A DNA stretch of 64,000 nt, from positions 62,001-126,000 of the forward strand of contig NZ_JAFKFW010000007.1 of assembly GCF_017308015.1 (NCBI RefSeq). The letters are read 5' to 3'. This DNA comes from Allobosea sp. GTDB taxonomy: Bacteria > Pseudomonadota > Alphaproteobacteria > Rhizobiales > Beijerinckiaceae. This document shows positions 36,272 to 45,128 of the stretch, piece by piece. Under the pieces are notes generated by a model. That model made no database searches and was not told where the DNA came from. It saw only the letters and a program-made list of their open reading frames with translations. The stretch's first letter is position 1, and every line of letters starts with the position of its first letter. Position numbers and translations under genes: made by a program.

Positions 36272-37332
36272 GCGGCATCTGCTTCGCCATCCCCGGCGAC
36301 ATCGATGCGCCGACCGGCGGCTACGGCTATGATCGGCGGCTCCTGCGCGAATGGCGCGAAGCCGGCATAGAGGCCAGCCATCTCGCCCTGCCCGGCTCGT
36401 TTCCTTTTCCGACGGGAACCGACCTTGCGACGACCGAGCGTCTACTCGCCGCAACGCCCCCCGGTCACGCCCTGCTCATCGACGGCCTCGCCTTTGGCGC
36501 CTTTCCGGAGGCTCTTGCGGTGCGGCTCGGCGACCGGCTGATCGCGCTGGTCCATCATCCGCTAGCGCTGGAAACGGGGCACAGCCCCGGGACGGCAGAG
36601 GCGCTGCGGCGCAGCGAAGCCCGGGCGCTGCGTCATGTGCGCGCTGTCGCGGTGACCAGCACCGCGACACAGCTCATCCTGGAAGCCGAGTTCAGCGTCC
36701 CTGCCGACAAGATTGCTGTCGCGATACCCGGCACCGACCCGGCGCCCCGTGCAAAAGGCTCCACCCACGGCAAAACGGCGCACCTGCTCGCGGTCGGCTC
36801 GCTCATTCCCCGCAAAGGCTACAGCGTTCTCGTCGAGGCGCTGGCGAGGATCGCGGACCGCCGCTGGACACTGACCATCGTCGGCTCGCCCGATTACGCG
36901 CCGACTACCGCAGCGGAGCTGCGCGCGGGGATCGCGCGCGCCGGGCTTTCCGAACGCATCGCGCTGACGGGAGCCGCGGGCACCGAAGCGCTCGCCCAAC
37001 TCTATGACGAAGCGGATCTTTTCGTGATGTCGTCGCTCTATGAAGGCTACGGCATGGTGCTGACCGAGGCCCTGGCACGCGGCCTGCCGATCGTCACCAC
37101 GTTGAGTGGTGCCGGCGCCGAGGCCCTGCCCGATGGCGCTGCCCTCAAGGTGCCGCCCGGCGATGTCGCGGCACTTGCCAAGGCGCTTTCGAGGCTGATT
37201 GATGCGCCGGCAGAGCGTCGGCAGCGTGCCGATGCCGCGTGGGCTGCAGCCGGCCATCTGCCGCTCTGGAGCGAGACCGCGCGCATCGTCGCTGAGGTTT
37301 GCCTGCGCGGCGACAGCCGAAAGGTGGAATAA
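36268..37332 (+). CDS. GT4 family glycosyltransferase
   Basis: This 354-residue GT-B fold enzyme has VGSLIPRKGY at the start of the C-terminal half and the donor-binding SSLYEGYGMVLTEALARGLP (E-x7-E). It would transfer a sugar from an NDP- or UDP-sugar. The start is a GTG at 36268 overlapping the PTPS-like stop, and its TAA shares a base with the methyltransferase ATG (TAATG). The acceptor is unknown. In this operon a pterin-like or pyrimidine-like product is the natural suggestion, but a lipid or carbohydrate acceptor cannot be excluded. Confidence 0.9.
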   Translation: MSGICFAIPGDIDAPTGGYGYDRRLLREWREAGIEASHLALPGSFPFPTGTDLATTERLLAATPPGHALLIDGLAFGAFPEALAVRLGDRLIALVHHPLALETGHSPGTAEALRRSEARALRHVRAVAVTSTATQLILEAEFSVPADKIAVAIPGTDPAPRAKGSTHGKTAHLLAVGSLIPRKGYSVLVEALARIADRRWTLTIVGSPDYAPTTAAELRAGIARAGLSERIALTGAAGTEALAQLYDEADLFVMSSLYEGYGMVLTEALARGLPIVTTLSGAGAEALPDGAALKVPPGDVAALAKALSRLIDAPAERRQRADAAWAAAGHLPLWSETARIVAEVCLRGDSRKVE

Positions 37333-38171
37333 TGGCTGGTTTCTCTCCGGAATGGCTCGCCTTGCGCGAGCCGGCGGATCATGCGGCGCGCAATCCGCAG
37401 GTTCTCGCGGCGGTCGGCGGCCATTTCGCCGACAAGGCTTCGCTCTCGGTGCTCGACCTGGGTTGCGGCGCCGGCTCGAACCTGCGCGCTGCCTACGCCA
37501 TCCTGCCGGACCGCCAGCACTGGACGCTCGTCGATCATGACGCCGCGCTTCTCGGCTTCGCCCGCGAACGCCTGACGCACTGGGCAGACGAGGCCCGTGA
37601 ACAGGGCGAAGAGCTCGTTCTCGCCAAGGACGGCAAGACCATCACCGTCGATACGCGCAAGATCGACCTGAACACCGATCTCGAATGGGTTCTGGGCTGG
37701 CAGCCGGATCTCGTCACGGCCGCTGCACTGTTCGATCTCGCCTCGAAGCGCTGGATCGAGCGCTTCGTCGCGGCACTGGCGGCCCAGCACCTGCCGCTCT
37801 ACACCGTGCTGACCCATGACGGCCGCGAATCCTGGCTGCCTGAGCATCTGGCCGATGCCGGCATCCATGCCGCCTTCACCGATCACCAGCACCGCGACAA
37901 GGGTTTTGGCCCCGCCACCGGCCCCGATGCCTGCAAGGTCATGGCGGAAGCCTTCCGCAAGTCGGGTTTCGCTGTTTCGAGCGGCGACAGCGACTGGCTC
38001 CTCGACGCCACGCGGCGCCCTTTGCAGGAAGCCTTGGCCGAAGGCATCGCCGCAGCCGTCGGCGAGACCGGCCGTCTCGATCCAAAGGCCATCGCGGATT
38101 GGCTCGCGGCACGCCGCGAAGCCGAGTCCGCCATGATCGGCCATCAGGACCTCTGGGCCCGGCCGATTTGA
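37332..38171 (+). CDS. Class I SAM-dependent methyltransferase
   Basis: This 279-residue protein has motif I LDLGCGAGSNLRA and an acidic residue in LVDHDAALL, both typical of class I methyltransferases. A post-core region VLTHDGRESWL follows. It is the fourth gene of the overlapped operon. Target atom and substrate are unknown. By context it acts on the same intermediate as the glycosyltransferase. Confidence 0.88.
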   Translation: MAGFSPEWLALREPADHAARNPQVLAAVGGHFADKASLSVLDLGCGAGSNLRAAYAILPDRQHWTLVDHDAALLGFARERLTHWADEAREQGEELVLAKDGKTITVDTRKIDLNTDLEWVLGWQPDLVTAAALFDLASKRWIERFVAALAAQHLPLYTVLTHDGRESWLPEHLADAGIHAAFTDHQHRDKGFGPATGPDACKVMAEAFRKSGFAVSSGDSDWLLDATRRPLQEALAEGIAAAVGETGRLDPKAIADWLAARREAESAMIGHQDLWARPI

Positions 38172-38278
38172 GCATTCGCTCCAGAATCAGGCGCTCAGCC
38201 CGAAGAGCGCTCCACAGAAGCGTGTCTCGAAGGAAGCTCCCGAACCTTCTGGAACATCCTTCGAGGCGCAGGTTGCGC

Positions 38279-38842
38279 CTACTTCGCCCAAGGCAGCATG
38301 CGCCGCATCACTCCATCCCTGAGGATCAGGCGGTGGTGAAGCGCGGCACCGATATGCATCAACGCCAGCGCTCCGGTCGCCAGAGCGAGCTTGCCGTGAA
38401 TGCCGAGCACGCGCTTGGCCATCTCCTCGTCGGGCTTCGTCAATGCCGGCAGATCGAACAGATCGAAGATCGTCAGCGCCGGAAAGAGCGAAACCCCGAT
38501 CCAGCCGAGCAACGGCACGACGATCAGCAGGCCGTAAAGCAGCCAATGCACCAGATGCGAAGCGGCCTTCTGCCACCAGGCCAGTGTCGGCTCGTCCTGT
38601 GGTACCCCGTGCAGCAGGCGATAGGCGAGCCGGCCGGCCATCAGCCAGAGCAGCAGGAAGCCGGTGAGCCTGTGCGCGCTGTAGAGCCCGTTCGTCAGCT
38701 CGTCCCAGATATTCAGGACATTGCCGCGATAGCTCATGGCAAGTCCGACCGGGATCATCACGAGCACCGCGGCCACTGTCACCCAGTGCAGCGCGCGGGC
38801 AGTCGGGCTGTAGACATGGGTTGCCGGCATCTCGCCTTGCAT
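38279..38842 (-). CDS. Cytochrome b561
   Basis: This 187-residue membrane protein has four helices with histidines placed as in the Ni,Fe-hydrogenase/cytochrome b561 family: RALHWVT, SAHRLTGF, VHWLLYG and GIHGKLALA ... LMHIGAALHHR. It would shuttle electrons between quinone and a periplasmic partner. It is antisense to and convergent with the methyltransferase gene, in the 900-base gap between that operon and the ribA-like gene, so its link to the pathway is unclear. Confidence 0.92.
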   Translation of the reverse strand: MQGEMPATHVYSPTARALHWVTVAAVLVMIPVGLAMSYRGNVLNIWDELTNGLYSAHRLTGFLLLWLMAGRLAYRLLHGVPQDEPTLAWWQKAASHLVHWLLYGLLIVVPLLGWIGVSLFPALTIFDLFDLPALTKPDEEMAKRVLGIHGKLALATGALALMHIGAALHHRLILRDGVMRRMLPWAK

Positions 38843-39098
38843 CGGAAAGCCTCCTGATCTGCTGCCGGGACGATATTCATCTCACGTTCAAGCGCGAGCG
38901 CCCATAGGATCGCGATACGCTGCGAAGGTTCCCGTTTTCGCCTGCCGACAGATGCCATCTGACGTTGTTTTGATCGTGGAACCCGCGCCGCGCCGGCCAC
39001 GTTGCTGGCAGAGCGCAATGCAAGGCCCTATATCGATACCCGATGGTGCCCTGGATGCCCCCTCGGCCGGTCGCCGGCCCAATCTGACGGACTTTTCG

Positions 39099-40226
39099 AT
39101 GCCTGAGTCGCGTACGCTCTTTGGCCCATCCCTCCAGACGGATCTCGTGAAGGTCGAACGTGCGATTGCCGAGTTTCGCGCCGGCCGCCCGGTCCTGCTC
39201 CGCGATGGCGAGCTGCTGGCACTCGCTCTCTCCGCCGAACTCGCCGACACCGAACTCGCCCGCCGCTTCGACATGCTGGCTCAGGGGCGCGGACATCTCG
39301 TGCTGAGCGCCGCGCGCCTGCGCCGTCTCGGTGCCAGGGGGCGTCTGGAGACCGGCATTTTCGCGTTGCCCACCATTGATACCGTTCGCATCGAGACCCT
39401 TGCCCTCAAGAGCGACGGCCGCATGGATGCTCCCGTCGCCCCGGCTTCTGCCCTTGATGAAGCCGCGCTGGAACTCGCCCGCCTGTCTCTGGTGCTGCCG
39501 GCTGTGATCCTCGTCCCGGTGAGTGCCGAAGCGGTCGCGAACGAACCCCTCGTCGACGTCGGGATCGACGCCGTGAACGGCTATCGCACCGAGCAGGCGG
39601 CAACACTGAAGATCGTCGGCCGCGCGCCCGTGCCGCTCGAAGGCGCGCCCGACACCGAATTCGTCGTCTTCCGCGGTGGCGAGGGCCTGCGCGATCAGGT
39701 CGCGATCATCGTCGGCAAGCCCGATCTGTCGGCTGCCGTGGCGGTGCGCCTGCACTCGGCCTGCCTGACCGGCGATCTTTTCGGCTCGCTGAAATGCGAT
39801 TGCGGCGACCAGTTGCGCGAGACCGTGCAGTGGATGGCCGAGAACGAGGGCGGCATCCTGCTCTATCTCGACCAGGAAGGCCGCGGCAACGGCATCTCCA
39901 ACAAGATGCGTGCATACAGGCTGCAAAGCCAGGGCTGGGACACCTATGACGCTGACGAGGTCCTTGGCTTCGATCTCGACCAGCGTCATTTCGACTTCGC
40001 TGCGACCATGCTGAAGCAGCTCGGCGTTTCCAGCGTCGTAGCCCTGACCAACAACCCGCAGAAGATCGGCGCGATCGAGGCGGCCGGGCTCGAGGTCGCG
40101 GCGACGCAGCGCGTTCTCGGACGTCCGAACGCGCATAATGTCCGCTATCTCGCTTCCAAGCGCGATCGTGCCGGCCATTTCATCGACATGGACGCGCTGA
40201 TGGCGCGCGCCGCCCCGACGGATTGA
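39099..40226 (+). CDS. ribA: GTP cyclohydrolase II with degenerate RibB-like N-terminal domain
   Basis: GTP cyclohydrolase II opens the imidazole ring of GTP and releases formate and pyrophosphate, normally as the first step of riboflavin synthesis. The C-terminal half shows the zinc cysteines C222, C233 and C235 (CLTGDLFGSLKCDC), DQEGRGNG and LTNNPQK. The N-terminal half aligns with 3,4-dihydroxy-2-butanone-4-phosphate synthase but reads VLLRDGELLALALSAE where DDxxRENEGD is expected, so that activity is very probably lost. The ATG at 39099 is preferred; in-frame ATGs exist back to 38952. It may feed the pterin-like pathway upstream or plain riboflavin synthesis. Confidence 0.9.
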   Translation: MPESRTLFGPSLQTDLVKVERAIAEFRAGRPVLLRDGELLALALSAELADTELARRFDMLAQGRGHLVLSAARLRRLGARGRLETGIFALPTIDTVRIETLALKSDGRMDAPVAPASALDEAALELARLSLVLPAVILVPVSAEAVANEPLVDVGIDAVNGYRTEQAATLKIVGRAPVPLEGAPDTEFVVFRGGEGLRDQVAIIVGKPDLSAAVAVRLHSACLTGDLFGSLKCDCGDQLRETVQWMAENEGGILLYLDQEGRGNGISNKMRAYRLQSQGWDTYDADEVLGFDLDQRHFDFAATMLKQLGVSSVVALTNNPQKIGAIEAAGLEVAATQRVLGRPNAHNVRYLASKRDRAGHFIDMDALMARAAPTD

Positions 40227-40257
40227 CCGCGTTCCCGCCCGCAATCAGGCCAGGCTG

Positions 40258-42621
40258 ATGCCCGCGCCCGAACACACTGTTCCCGACAGTCCCGCACGCT
40301 GGCCGCTCGCCAGCGTCTGCGCGATCGTGTTCATCGCCTGGCTCGCCTTGTCCTGGCCCTGGCTCTCCGGCACGCTCACGATCCCCTGGGATGCCAAGGC
40401 GCATTTTCATCCCCAGCTCCAGTTCCTCGCGGATGCCTGGCACAAGGGCCTCTCGCCCTTCTGGACGCCCTATGTCTTCTCGGGATCGCCGCAGGTCGCG
40501 GACCCGCAATCCCTGATCTTCTCGCCCTCCTTCGCCCTGATTGCCGCGCTGAACCCGACTCCCGACTTCCGCTGGAGCGACGGTGCCCTGCTCGGCACGC
40601 TGCTGCTCGGCGCTCTGTCGATCGTCCTGATCTTCCGAGATCGCGGCTGGCATCCGGCCGGTGCGGTGATCGCCGCTCTTTCCTTCGCCTTCGGCGCGGC
40701 AGCGGCCTGGCGCATCCAGCATGTCGGGCAGGTGCTGAGCCTCGGCTATTTCGCGATCACGCTTGTCCTGCTGTCGCGAGCGCTGGAGCGCGGCTCCATC
40801 GCCTATGGTTTCGCCGCCGGTATTGTTTCCGGCTTCATGGTGCTGGGGCGCGATCAGGTCGCCCTGCTCGGCGTCTATGTCCTTGCCGGGCTCACCATCG
40901 CCGCGATCCTGATGGCGCAGAGCCCGTGGCGCGCCTTCCGCGCGAGCCTCCCGCCACTCATCGCCGGCACGTTGGGCGCCATCCTCGTCGCGACGATCCC
41001 GATCCTTTTGACCGCCTTCATCGCACAGGAATCGAACCGCCCCGCCATCGATTTCGTCGAGGCCGGCAAGGGCTCGCTCCACCCGGCAGCTCTGCTGACC
41101 GGGCTCTTCGCCAATCTCTACGGCGCCGCCGGCCCGCTCGCCGATTTCTGGGGCGCGCCGAGCCCCGCCTGGGAAGCGCGCTTCGGCCCCTTAAGCCTCT
41201 TCCTCGCCCGCAACATGAGCCAGCTCTATCTCGGCCTGCTGCCGATGGGCCTGATCCTGACCATCGGCCTCGTCCGTGGCGCGCTCTGGCGGCGCGAGAT
41301 CGTCCCGCTCACGGTCGCGGCGATCACCGTCCTGCTCTTCGCGCTCGGCCGCTACACACCGGCCTTCCGCGTGCTGTTCGAGCTCCCCGGCGTCAGCTTC
41401 TACCGCCGCCCGGCCGATGCGCTCTTCATCCTCGGTGCCCTGCTCGCGCTGCTCGGCGGCTACCTCACCCATCTCGTCATGACCGGCACCGCTCCCAAGG
41501 CGCGGCCCTGGCAGATCGCCCTCGAAGCCCTGATCTTCGCGGCCGCGCTCGCTCTCGCGCTCTGGCTCGCTTGGGCGGTGGGCCGCGTTCCTGTCGCGAC
41601 GATGCCGCTCGTCATCGCGGCGCTGTGCGGCGTGCTGTCGCTGGGCGGCCTCGTTGCCGCACGCGGGCTCGCAAGGCGCGGCTCCCTCCTGGCCGCAGCC
41701 GTCGTGCTCGCTGCGACGCTGACAATGGATCTCTCGGTCAATAATGGCCCGAGCGAATCCACCGCCCTGCCGGCGCAAACCTATGACGTGCTGCGCAAGG
41801 ACAGCAGCAACGACACCATCGCCCTGCTCAAGCGCGAAACTGCCCGCACCATGGCGCCCGATCGAAGGGACCGCATCGAACTCGCCGCCATCGGCTTCCA
41901 CTGGCCGAACGCCAGCCTCGTCCACGATCTCGACAACACGCTGGGCTACAACCCGCTGCGCCTCGGCCTCTACACAAAGGCGACCGGCGCCGGAGACCAT
42001 GTCGCGCTGCCGGACCAACGCACCTTTTCCCCGCTGATGCCGGGTTACCGCTCCCTGCTCGCCGATATGCTCGGCCTGCGCTTCATCGCCACCGGCGTGC
42101 CCGTCGAACAGATCGACAAGCGTCTGAAACCCGGCGACCTCCGGCAGATCGCCCGCACCAGGGACGCCTTCGTCTACGAGAACCCGCGCGCCCTCCCGCG
42201 CGTGCTGCTGGTGACCGACGCCCGGAAGGCGGATTTCGACTCCATCCTGAAGACCGGCGAATGGCCTGATGATTTCGACCCGCGCCGCACCGTGCTGCTC
42301 GACCGCGATCCCCCGCCGTTGCCGACCGGCCCTCTTGGGCCGGACAGCGTCGCGATCCGCGATTACGGCACCACGACCGTGACGCTCGCTGCCGAGACGG
42401 CGCGCGGCGGCTATCTCGTGCTCAACGATGTCTGGCACCACTGGTGGCAGGTCGAGATCGACGGCCAGCCCGCCGAATTGCTGCGCGCCAACGTCCTGTT
42501 CCGGGCCGTCATCGTGCCGCCCGGAAAATCGACGGTGCGCTTCGTCTTCCGCCCGCTGCAGGGCCTCTGGCGTGATATCGCCGCGCATCTGCACAAGAAT
42601 GCGGCAACGCAGCCCGGATAG
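40258..42621 (+). CDS. YfhO-like integral membrane protein
   Basis: This 787-residue protein has about twelve helices, an early periplasmic loop with IPWDAKAHFHPQLQF and VFSGSPQVADPQ, and a soluble C-terminal domain ending GGYLVLNDVWHHWWQVEIDG and VIVPPGKSTVRFVF. This is the YfhO layout, a GT-C-like family linked to glycosylation of teichoic acid or other glycans. The acidic D and Q residues in the first loop fit a GT-C active site, but no activity is proven. It starts 31 bases after the ribA-like stop, so co-transcription is possible. Confidence 0.85.
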   Translation: MPAPEHTVPDSPARWPLASVCAIVFIAWLALSWPWLSGTLTIPWDAKAHFHPQLQFLADAWHKGLSPFWTPYVFSGSPQVADPQSLIFSPSFALIAALNPTPDFRWSDGALLGTLLLGALSIVLIFRDRGWHPAGAVIAALSFAFGAAAAWRIQHVGQVLSLGYFAITLVLLSRALERGSIAYGFAAGIVSGFMVLGRDQVALLGVYVLAGLTIAAILMAQSPWRAFRASLPPLIAGTLGAILVATIPILLTAFIAQESNRPAIDFVEAGKGSLHPAALLTGLFANLYGAAGPLADFWGAPSPAWEARFGPLSLFLARNMSQLYLGLLPMGLILTIGLVRGALWRREIVPLTVAAITVLLFALGRYTPAFRVLFELPGVSFYRRPADALFILGALLALLGGYLTHLVMTGTAPKARPWQIALEALIFAAALALALWLAWAVGRVPVATMPLVIAALCGVLSLGGLVAARGLARRGSLLAAAVVLAATLTMDLSVNNGPSESTALPAQTYDVLRKDSSNDTIALLKRETARTMAPDRRDRIELAAIGFHWPNASLVHDLDNTLGYNPLRLGLYTKATGAGDHVALPDQRTFSPLMPGYRSLLADMLGLRFIATGVPVEQIDKRLKPGDLRQIARTRDAFVYENPRALPRVLLVTDARKADFDSILKTGEWPDDFDPRRTVLLDRDPPPLPTGPLGPDSVAIRDYGTTTVTLAAETARGGYLVLNDVWHHWWQVEIDGQPAELLRANVLFRAVIVPPGKSTVRFVFRPLQGLWRDIAAHLHKNAATQPG

Positions 42622-42725
42622 CGGCCAGCCTTCCGCCGAACGTGCAAAACGGCCTCTCCTGCCAATTTCCGCCGCGCTATCGTGGCAGAGAGCGCCCGCC
42701 TGATAGCCAGACTTGCGAGAGGACC

Positions 42726-44258
42726 ATGACAGCGGCACCCGCTTCGACCGGCGGAGAGACGAAGGCAACGCGGCGCGAATGGCTCGGCCTGATCGCGATC
42801 GCCCTGCCCTGCATGATCTATTCGATGGATCTGACGGTGCTGAATCTCGCCGTGCCCACGCTGACCCGCGAGCTGAAGCCGGGCGCGAGCCAGCTCCTCT
42901 GGATCATCGACATTTACGGCTTCATGGTCGCGGGCTTCCTGATGACAATGGGAACGCTGGGAGACCGCATCGGCCGGCGTCGCCTACTGATGATCGGTGC
43001 CGCCTTCTTCGGTGTCGCCTCGACCGTCGCCGCCTTCTCGAACAGCGCGGAGATGTTGATCGCGATGCGCGCCGTGCTCGGCATCGCGGGCGCGACGCTG
43101 GCCCCCTCGACGCTCTCGCTGATTACCGTGATGTTCACCGACGAGAAGGAACGCACCTTCGCGATCTCGATGTGGATCGCCAGCTTCTCTGTGGGCGCCA
43201 TCGTCGGCCCCATCATCGGCGGCTTCCTGATCGAGTACTTCTGGTGGGGTTCGGTCTTTCTCATCGCGGTGCCGCCGATGCTGTTGCTGCTGGCGATCGG
43301 CCCGCTCCTGCTGCCGGAATACCGCGCGCCGCATGCCGGCCGCCTCGATATCCCGAGTGCCCTGCTTTCGCTCGCCGCCGTGTTGGGACTCGTCTACGGC
43401 ATCAAACACTGGGCGGCCGAGGGCTTCGACTGGCCGGTCGCCGCCTCTGTTCTCATCGGCCTCGCCTTCGTCCTGATCTTCATCCGCCGCCAGAAGCGGC
43501 TCGCCGATCCGATGGTCGATCTCGCCATGTTCCGGATACCCGCCTTCCGGGCCGCGCTGGCGATCAACCTCGCCGGCATCCTGTTTATGTTCGGCAGCTT
43601 CATCTTCATGGCGCAGTATTTCCAGCTCGTCGCCGGATTGACGCCGCTCCAGGCCGGGCTCTGGTCCCTGCCCTCGGCCATCGCTTTCACGCTCGCCTCC
43701 TTCGTCACCCCGACGCTGGTGGGGCGTTACAGGCCTGCGACGTTGATGGCGGGAGGCATGGCGCTCTCGGCCCTCGGGTTCGTCTGGCTCGTCTTCGCGC
43801 CGAGCCTGATCCAGATCGTCGCGGCTGGCGTCGTGTTCTCGATCGGCTTCACGCCTGTGATCACGCTGACGACCGGCATCGTCGTGGGTTCGGCCCCGCC
43901 GGAACGCACCGGCGCGGCCTCGGCCATGTCGGAAACCGCTGTGGAACTCGGCGGCGCGCTCGGCATCGCCGTGCTCGGCAGCCTTGGCGCCGCGCTCTAT
44001 CGCAATCGCATGGCGGATGTCGCCGTGCCCGGCATCGGCGCGGAAGCACTCGCGCCGGCCCGCTCGACCCTGGGCGGAGCGCTGGCATTGGCCTCCGGGC
44101 TCTCGCCCGATCAGGCCGGGCCGATGCTGGCGCGCGCCAGCGAAGCCTTCATGGTCGGCTTCCGCGCGGCTGCCGTGCTCTCGATCGTCGGCATGCTGTT
44201 CTGCATCGTCGTGACGCTGACGACCCTGCGCGACGCCAAGCCCGGCGGCGCGCATTGA
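42726..44258 (+). CDS. MFS transporter, DHA2 family drug exporter
   Basis: This 510-residue protein has 14 hydrophobic helices, with MDLTVLNLAVPTL (motif D1-like) in the first and GTLGDRIGRRRLLMIG between the second and third. These are the DHA2 (14-helix) family marks of proton-driven drug export. A GAGAGGA precedes the ATG at 42726. It is monocistronic, with no regulator next to it. The substrate is unknown. Confidence 0.92.
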   Translation: MTAAPASTGGETKATRREWLGLIAIALPCMIYSMDLTVLNLAVPTLTRELKPGASQLLWIIDIYGFMVAGFLMTMGTLGDRIGRRRLLMIGAAFFGVASTVAAFSNSAEMLIAMRAVLGIAGATLAPSTLSLITVMFTDEKERTFAISMWIASFSVGAIVGPIIGGFLIEYFWWGSVFLIAVPPMLLLLAIGPLLLPEYRAPHAGRLDIPSALLSLAAVLGLVYGIKHWAAEGFDWPVAASVLIGLAFVLIFIRRQKRLADPMVDLAMFRIPAFRAALAINLAGILFMFGSFIFMAQYFQLVAGLTPLQAGLWSLPSAIAFTLASFVTPTLVGRYRPATLMAGGMALSALGFVWLVFAPSLIQIVAAGVVFSIGFTPVITLTTGIVVGSAPPERTGAASAMSETAVELGGALGIAVLGSLGAALYRNRMADVAVPGIGAEALAPARSTLGGALALASGLSPDQAGPMLARASEAFMVGFRAAAVLSIVGMLFCIVVTLTTLRDAKPGGAH

Positions 44259-44267
44259 CACCGGCCG

Positions 44268-45128
44268 TCAGGCCAACGCCCCCATCGCCGCGATCGGCTG
44301 GAGGGGAAGACCGTCCAGCACCTTGGCGAGGCCTGGGGGATCAACCTCGCCGCCCCGCATCGTCTCGTCGCGATGGATGCCGCCGGCGATGAACAGGCTG
44401 TCGAAGCCCATCAGGCGTGCGCCAGCCAGATCCGTGCGGACTGCATCGCCGATCACCAACACCTTGCCGGGATCGACCGAACGGCCGCCGCGCGCGTCGG
44501 CGGCCGCAGCGAGCGCGAGGTCATAGGCCGGGCGATAAGGCTTGCCGGCCCAGGCGACGGAGCCGCCGAGCTCCTCGTAGATCGTGGCGAGGGCACCGGC
44601 GCAGGGCAAAAGATCCTCGCCGACATGCACGACGAGATCGGGGTTGCCGCAAATGAACGGCAGGCCGCGCCGGACGAAACGCTCCAGCAGCGGCCCGTAC
44701 TGCTCCGGCGTCTCGGTACGATAGTCGTTGAGCTCGGTCGCCACGACGATATCCGCCTTGTCCTCGCCGACCAGCTCGACATCGAGCCCGTCGAACACGG
44801 CCCGGTCGCTCTGCCAGCCGATATGATAGGCACGCTTGTGGTGGCTCTGTGCGATCAGCGCGCGCGTGACGTCGCCGGAGGTGACCAGCCGGTCCCAGGC
44901 CTCGCGCGGCACGCGCTTGGCATCGAGCAGCCCGGCGACCTGCTGCGACGGCCCCGGCGCGTTCGAGAGCAGCGCCACGGTGCCGCCGCGCTCGCGATAG
45001 GCCATCAAGGCCTCGCAGGCCGGCTCCAGCGCCCAAAGCCCGTCATGCACGACACCCCAGACGTCGCTGATCAACACATCGTAGCGGGCGAGGAGATCGC
45101 CCGCGCGCTTCAGAACCTGAACGCTCAT
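44268..45128 (-). CDS. HAD-type phosphatase (TIGR01459 family)
   Basis: This 286-residue member of the HAD superfamily has the NagD-like layout: ISDVWGVVHDG carries the nucleophile aspartate, LLSNAPGPS follows, then GKPYRPAYDLAL with the lysine, and VIGDAVRTDLAGARLMG with the metal acids. The family is predicted to dephosphorylate sugar phosphates. Its ATG shares a base with the kinase stop next door (TGATG), so kinase and phosphatase are co-translated. The substrate is unknown. Confidence 0.9.
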   Translation of the reverse strand: MSVQVLKRAGDLLARYDVLISDVWGVVHDGLWALEPACEALMAYRERGGTVALLSNAPGPSQQVAGLLDAKRVPREAWDRLVTSGDVTRALIAQSHHKRAYHIGWQSDRAVFDGLDVELVGEDKADIVVATELNDYRTETPEQYGPLLERFVRRGLPFICGNPDLVVHVGEDLLPCAGALATIYEELGGSVAWAGKPYRPAYDLALAAAADARGGRSVDPGKVLVIGDAVRTDLAGARLMGFDSLFIAGGIHRDETMRGGEVDPPGLAKVLDGLPLQPIAAMGALA

